Source: Pseudomonadota bacterium
GTDB taxonomy: Bacteria > Pseudomonadota > Alphaproteobacteria > Rhizobiales > Hyphomicrobiaceae
Direction of reading: 5' to 3'
Length of the DNA: 5,631 nucleotides
Assembly (NCBI GenBank): GCA_023428365.1
Contig: JAEYYQ010000131.1
Location: 1-5,631, forward strand
Shown here: in pieces, positions 4,674-5,631 of the stretch
Layout of the letters: every line of letters begins with the position of its first letter
Position numbering within the stretch: position 1 is the first letter of the stretch
Notes under the pieces: generated by a model
The model's database searches: none
The model's input: the letters and a program-made list of their open reading frames with translations, nothing else
Told to the model about the DNA's origin: nothing
Program-made: the position numbers and the translations under genes

Positions 4674-5631
4674 ATGAGTTCCATTTTCTCGGATGAAAAG
4701 ATGCGTTCCGCGGCTTCGGCTATTGCGGACGCGAAGCCGATTTCGGGCGCCGAGGTCACCGAATTCGAGGCACGTCGGGACTCACTTCAGCGGGCTCCGT
4801 CAGATTCCCTGCGGTATCGCCTTGATGAATTGAAACGGCTCAGCCGGTCTTGGATCGAGCCAAGGCCGGTGACACTTCTGCATGAGATTTTCGAGCGTCA
4901 GGCCGATATGACGCCGAGTGCGATTGCGCTTGAATGCGCCGAACGCGTCATGAGCTACGGCGAGGTCGAGGACGAGGCCAATAAGATGGCGCGCTATCTG
5001 CGCGGCCTTGGAGTTGGGCGCGGCCGTTTCGTCGGAATATCCCTTGATCGGTCGCAGTGGCCGATGATCACCATTCTCGCCGTGCTGAAGGCAGGTGGCG
5101 CTTACGTGCCGATCGAGCCTTCGCTGCCGAATGATCGCCTGCGTTATATCGCAGAGGCTGCCGATCTGGCCGTCATTGTTACGGACGCGGCTTACGAGAC
5201 CCGATTGAGTGAAATCAGCGATGCCACCGTCGTTACGATCGATCGGTATCGCGCGCTGGCCAATGCCTATGATGATACGCGCCTGTCGCGGAACGAGACG
5301 CAGCTGCAGGCAGATGACATCTGCTACGTGCTCTTTACTTCGGGCACGACCGGCCGTCCGAAGGGTGTTGTCACGGAGCACAGGAACGTCGTGCACTTTG
5401 TCGGCGCCTTTAATGAGGTGTGTAACACAACGGCCGCGGATCGTATTTTTCAGGGCTTCGCGCTTGGATTCGACGGGTCGGTCGAGGAAATGTGGATGGC
5501 CTTTTCGAATGGGGCCACCCTCGTTTGCGGTGATAAGACCACGCCAAAGTTTGGCGCAGATCTCGCGGCGTTTCTGAAGGATCGGCGCATCACGTTCCTG
5601 TCCACGGTGCCGACGCTTTTGTCGACGCTTC
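4674..5631 (+). CDS. Nonribosomal peptide synthetase, N-terminal adenylation domain (truncated by window end)
   Basis: The frame opens at ATG 4674, just after an in-frame TGA at 4656, and stays open for 319 codons to the edge. The SD is weak, and Met10 at 4701 is an alternative start. About 65 residues of linker lead straight into an adenylation domain with no condensation domain before it. Motifs in order are MSYGEVEDEANKMARYL at 93-109, LKAGGAYVPIEPS at 138-150, YVLFTSGTTGRPKGV at 218-232 (the ATP-binding core) and ALGFDGSVEEMW at 263-274. The domain activates an amino acid as its AMP ester and loads it on a carrier domain. Three of ten specificity positions are visible: Asp267, Gly268 and Glu271 (GrsA 235, 236, 239). 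Asp at the first is normal for amino acids, and Glu at the third is common in Lys, Orn and beta-Lys domains. The FDGSVEEMWMAF style and A-first layout recall Pls/PosA-type synthetases, which end in a membrane domain. Carrier and later domains lie outside the window. Confidence 0.9.
   Translation, partial: MSSIFSDEKMRSAASAIADAKPISGAEVTEFEARRDSLQRAPSDSLRYRLDELKRLSRSWIEPRPVTLLHEIFERQADMTPSAIALECAERVMSYGEVEDEANKMARYLRGLGVGRGRFVGISLDRSQWPMITILAVLKAGGAYVPIEPSLPNDRLRYIAEAADLAVIVTDAAYETRLSEISDATVVTIDRYRALANAYDDTRLSRNETQLQADDICYVLFTSGTTGRPKGVVTEHRNVVHFVGAFNEVCNTTAADRIFQGFALGFDGSVEEMWMAFSNGATLVCGDKTTPKFGADLAAFLKDRRITFLSTVPTLLSTL

Noticed and set aside
4800..5396. Leftward open frame (198 codons) opposite the NRPS
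   Set aside because: The + strand here encodes clear adenylation-domain motifs, so this frame is a shadow.
1..5631. CRISPR arrays, tRNA or rRNA genes, insertion sequences
   Set aside because: No regularly spaced repeats, cloverleaf-like segments, transposase motifs or terminal inverted repeats were seen.

Overview
The window looks like part of a small nonribosomal peptide (NRPS) locus from a GC-rich Gram-negative bacterium. An alphaproteobacterium, perhaps of the Rhizobiales, is the best guess. That guess rests on codon style, the protein families and a membrane-anchored periplasmic-type hydrolase. I cannot place the organism more closely.

Layout from left to right. (1) Positions 1-77 hold the first 25 codons of a probable leftward gene of unknown function, with a strong Shine-Dalgarno (SD) sequence. 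(2) Positions 78-305 are a divergent intergenic region with a 16-bp operator-like palindrome. (3) A rightward pair follows: a peptidase C45 / penicillin-acyltransferase-like autoproteolytic hydrolase (306-1364) and, 10 nt later, an N-terminally membrane-anchored dienelactone-hydrolase-like alpha/beta hydrolase (1375-2394). (4) A leftward pair converges on it: a KamA/lysine 2,3-aminomutase family radical SAM enzyme (4468-3158) and an Sfp-type 4'-phosphopantetheinyl transferase (3110-2391). The convergent genes share a TTAA tetranucleotide as their stop codons. (5) A 205-bp divergent control region (4469-4673) follows. (6) An NRPS starts at 4674 with an adenylation domain and runs off the right edge.

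How the genes may work together (inference). The aminomutase would make a beta-amino acid, most likely beta-lysine, because both substrate-binding Asp residues of lysine 2,3-aminomutase are present. The adenylation domain carries Glu at the specificity position (GrsA 239) that is often Glu in Lys- and beta-Lys-activating domains, and resembles Pls/PosA-type synthetases, so it would activate that residue. The phosphopantetheinyl transferase would prime the carrier domain, which must lie beyond the window. The C45 enzyme and the anchored hydrolase could acylate, trim or hydrolyse the product. The most interesting reading is a beta-lysine (or similar) conjugate or oligomer pathway. The less expected features are RNA hairpins overlapping the SD sequences of both leftward genes and a set of ordered sequence words shared between the two divergent promoter regions.
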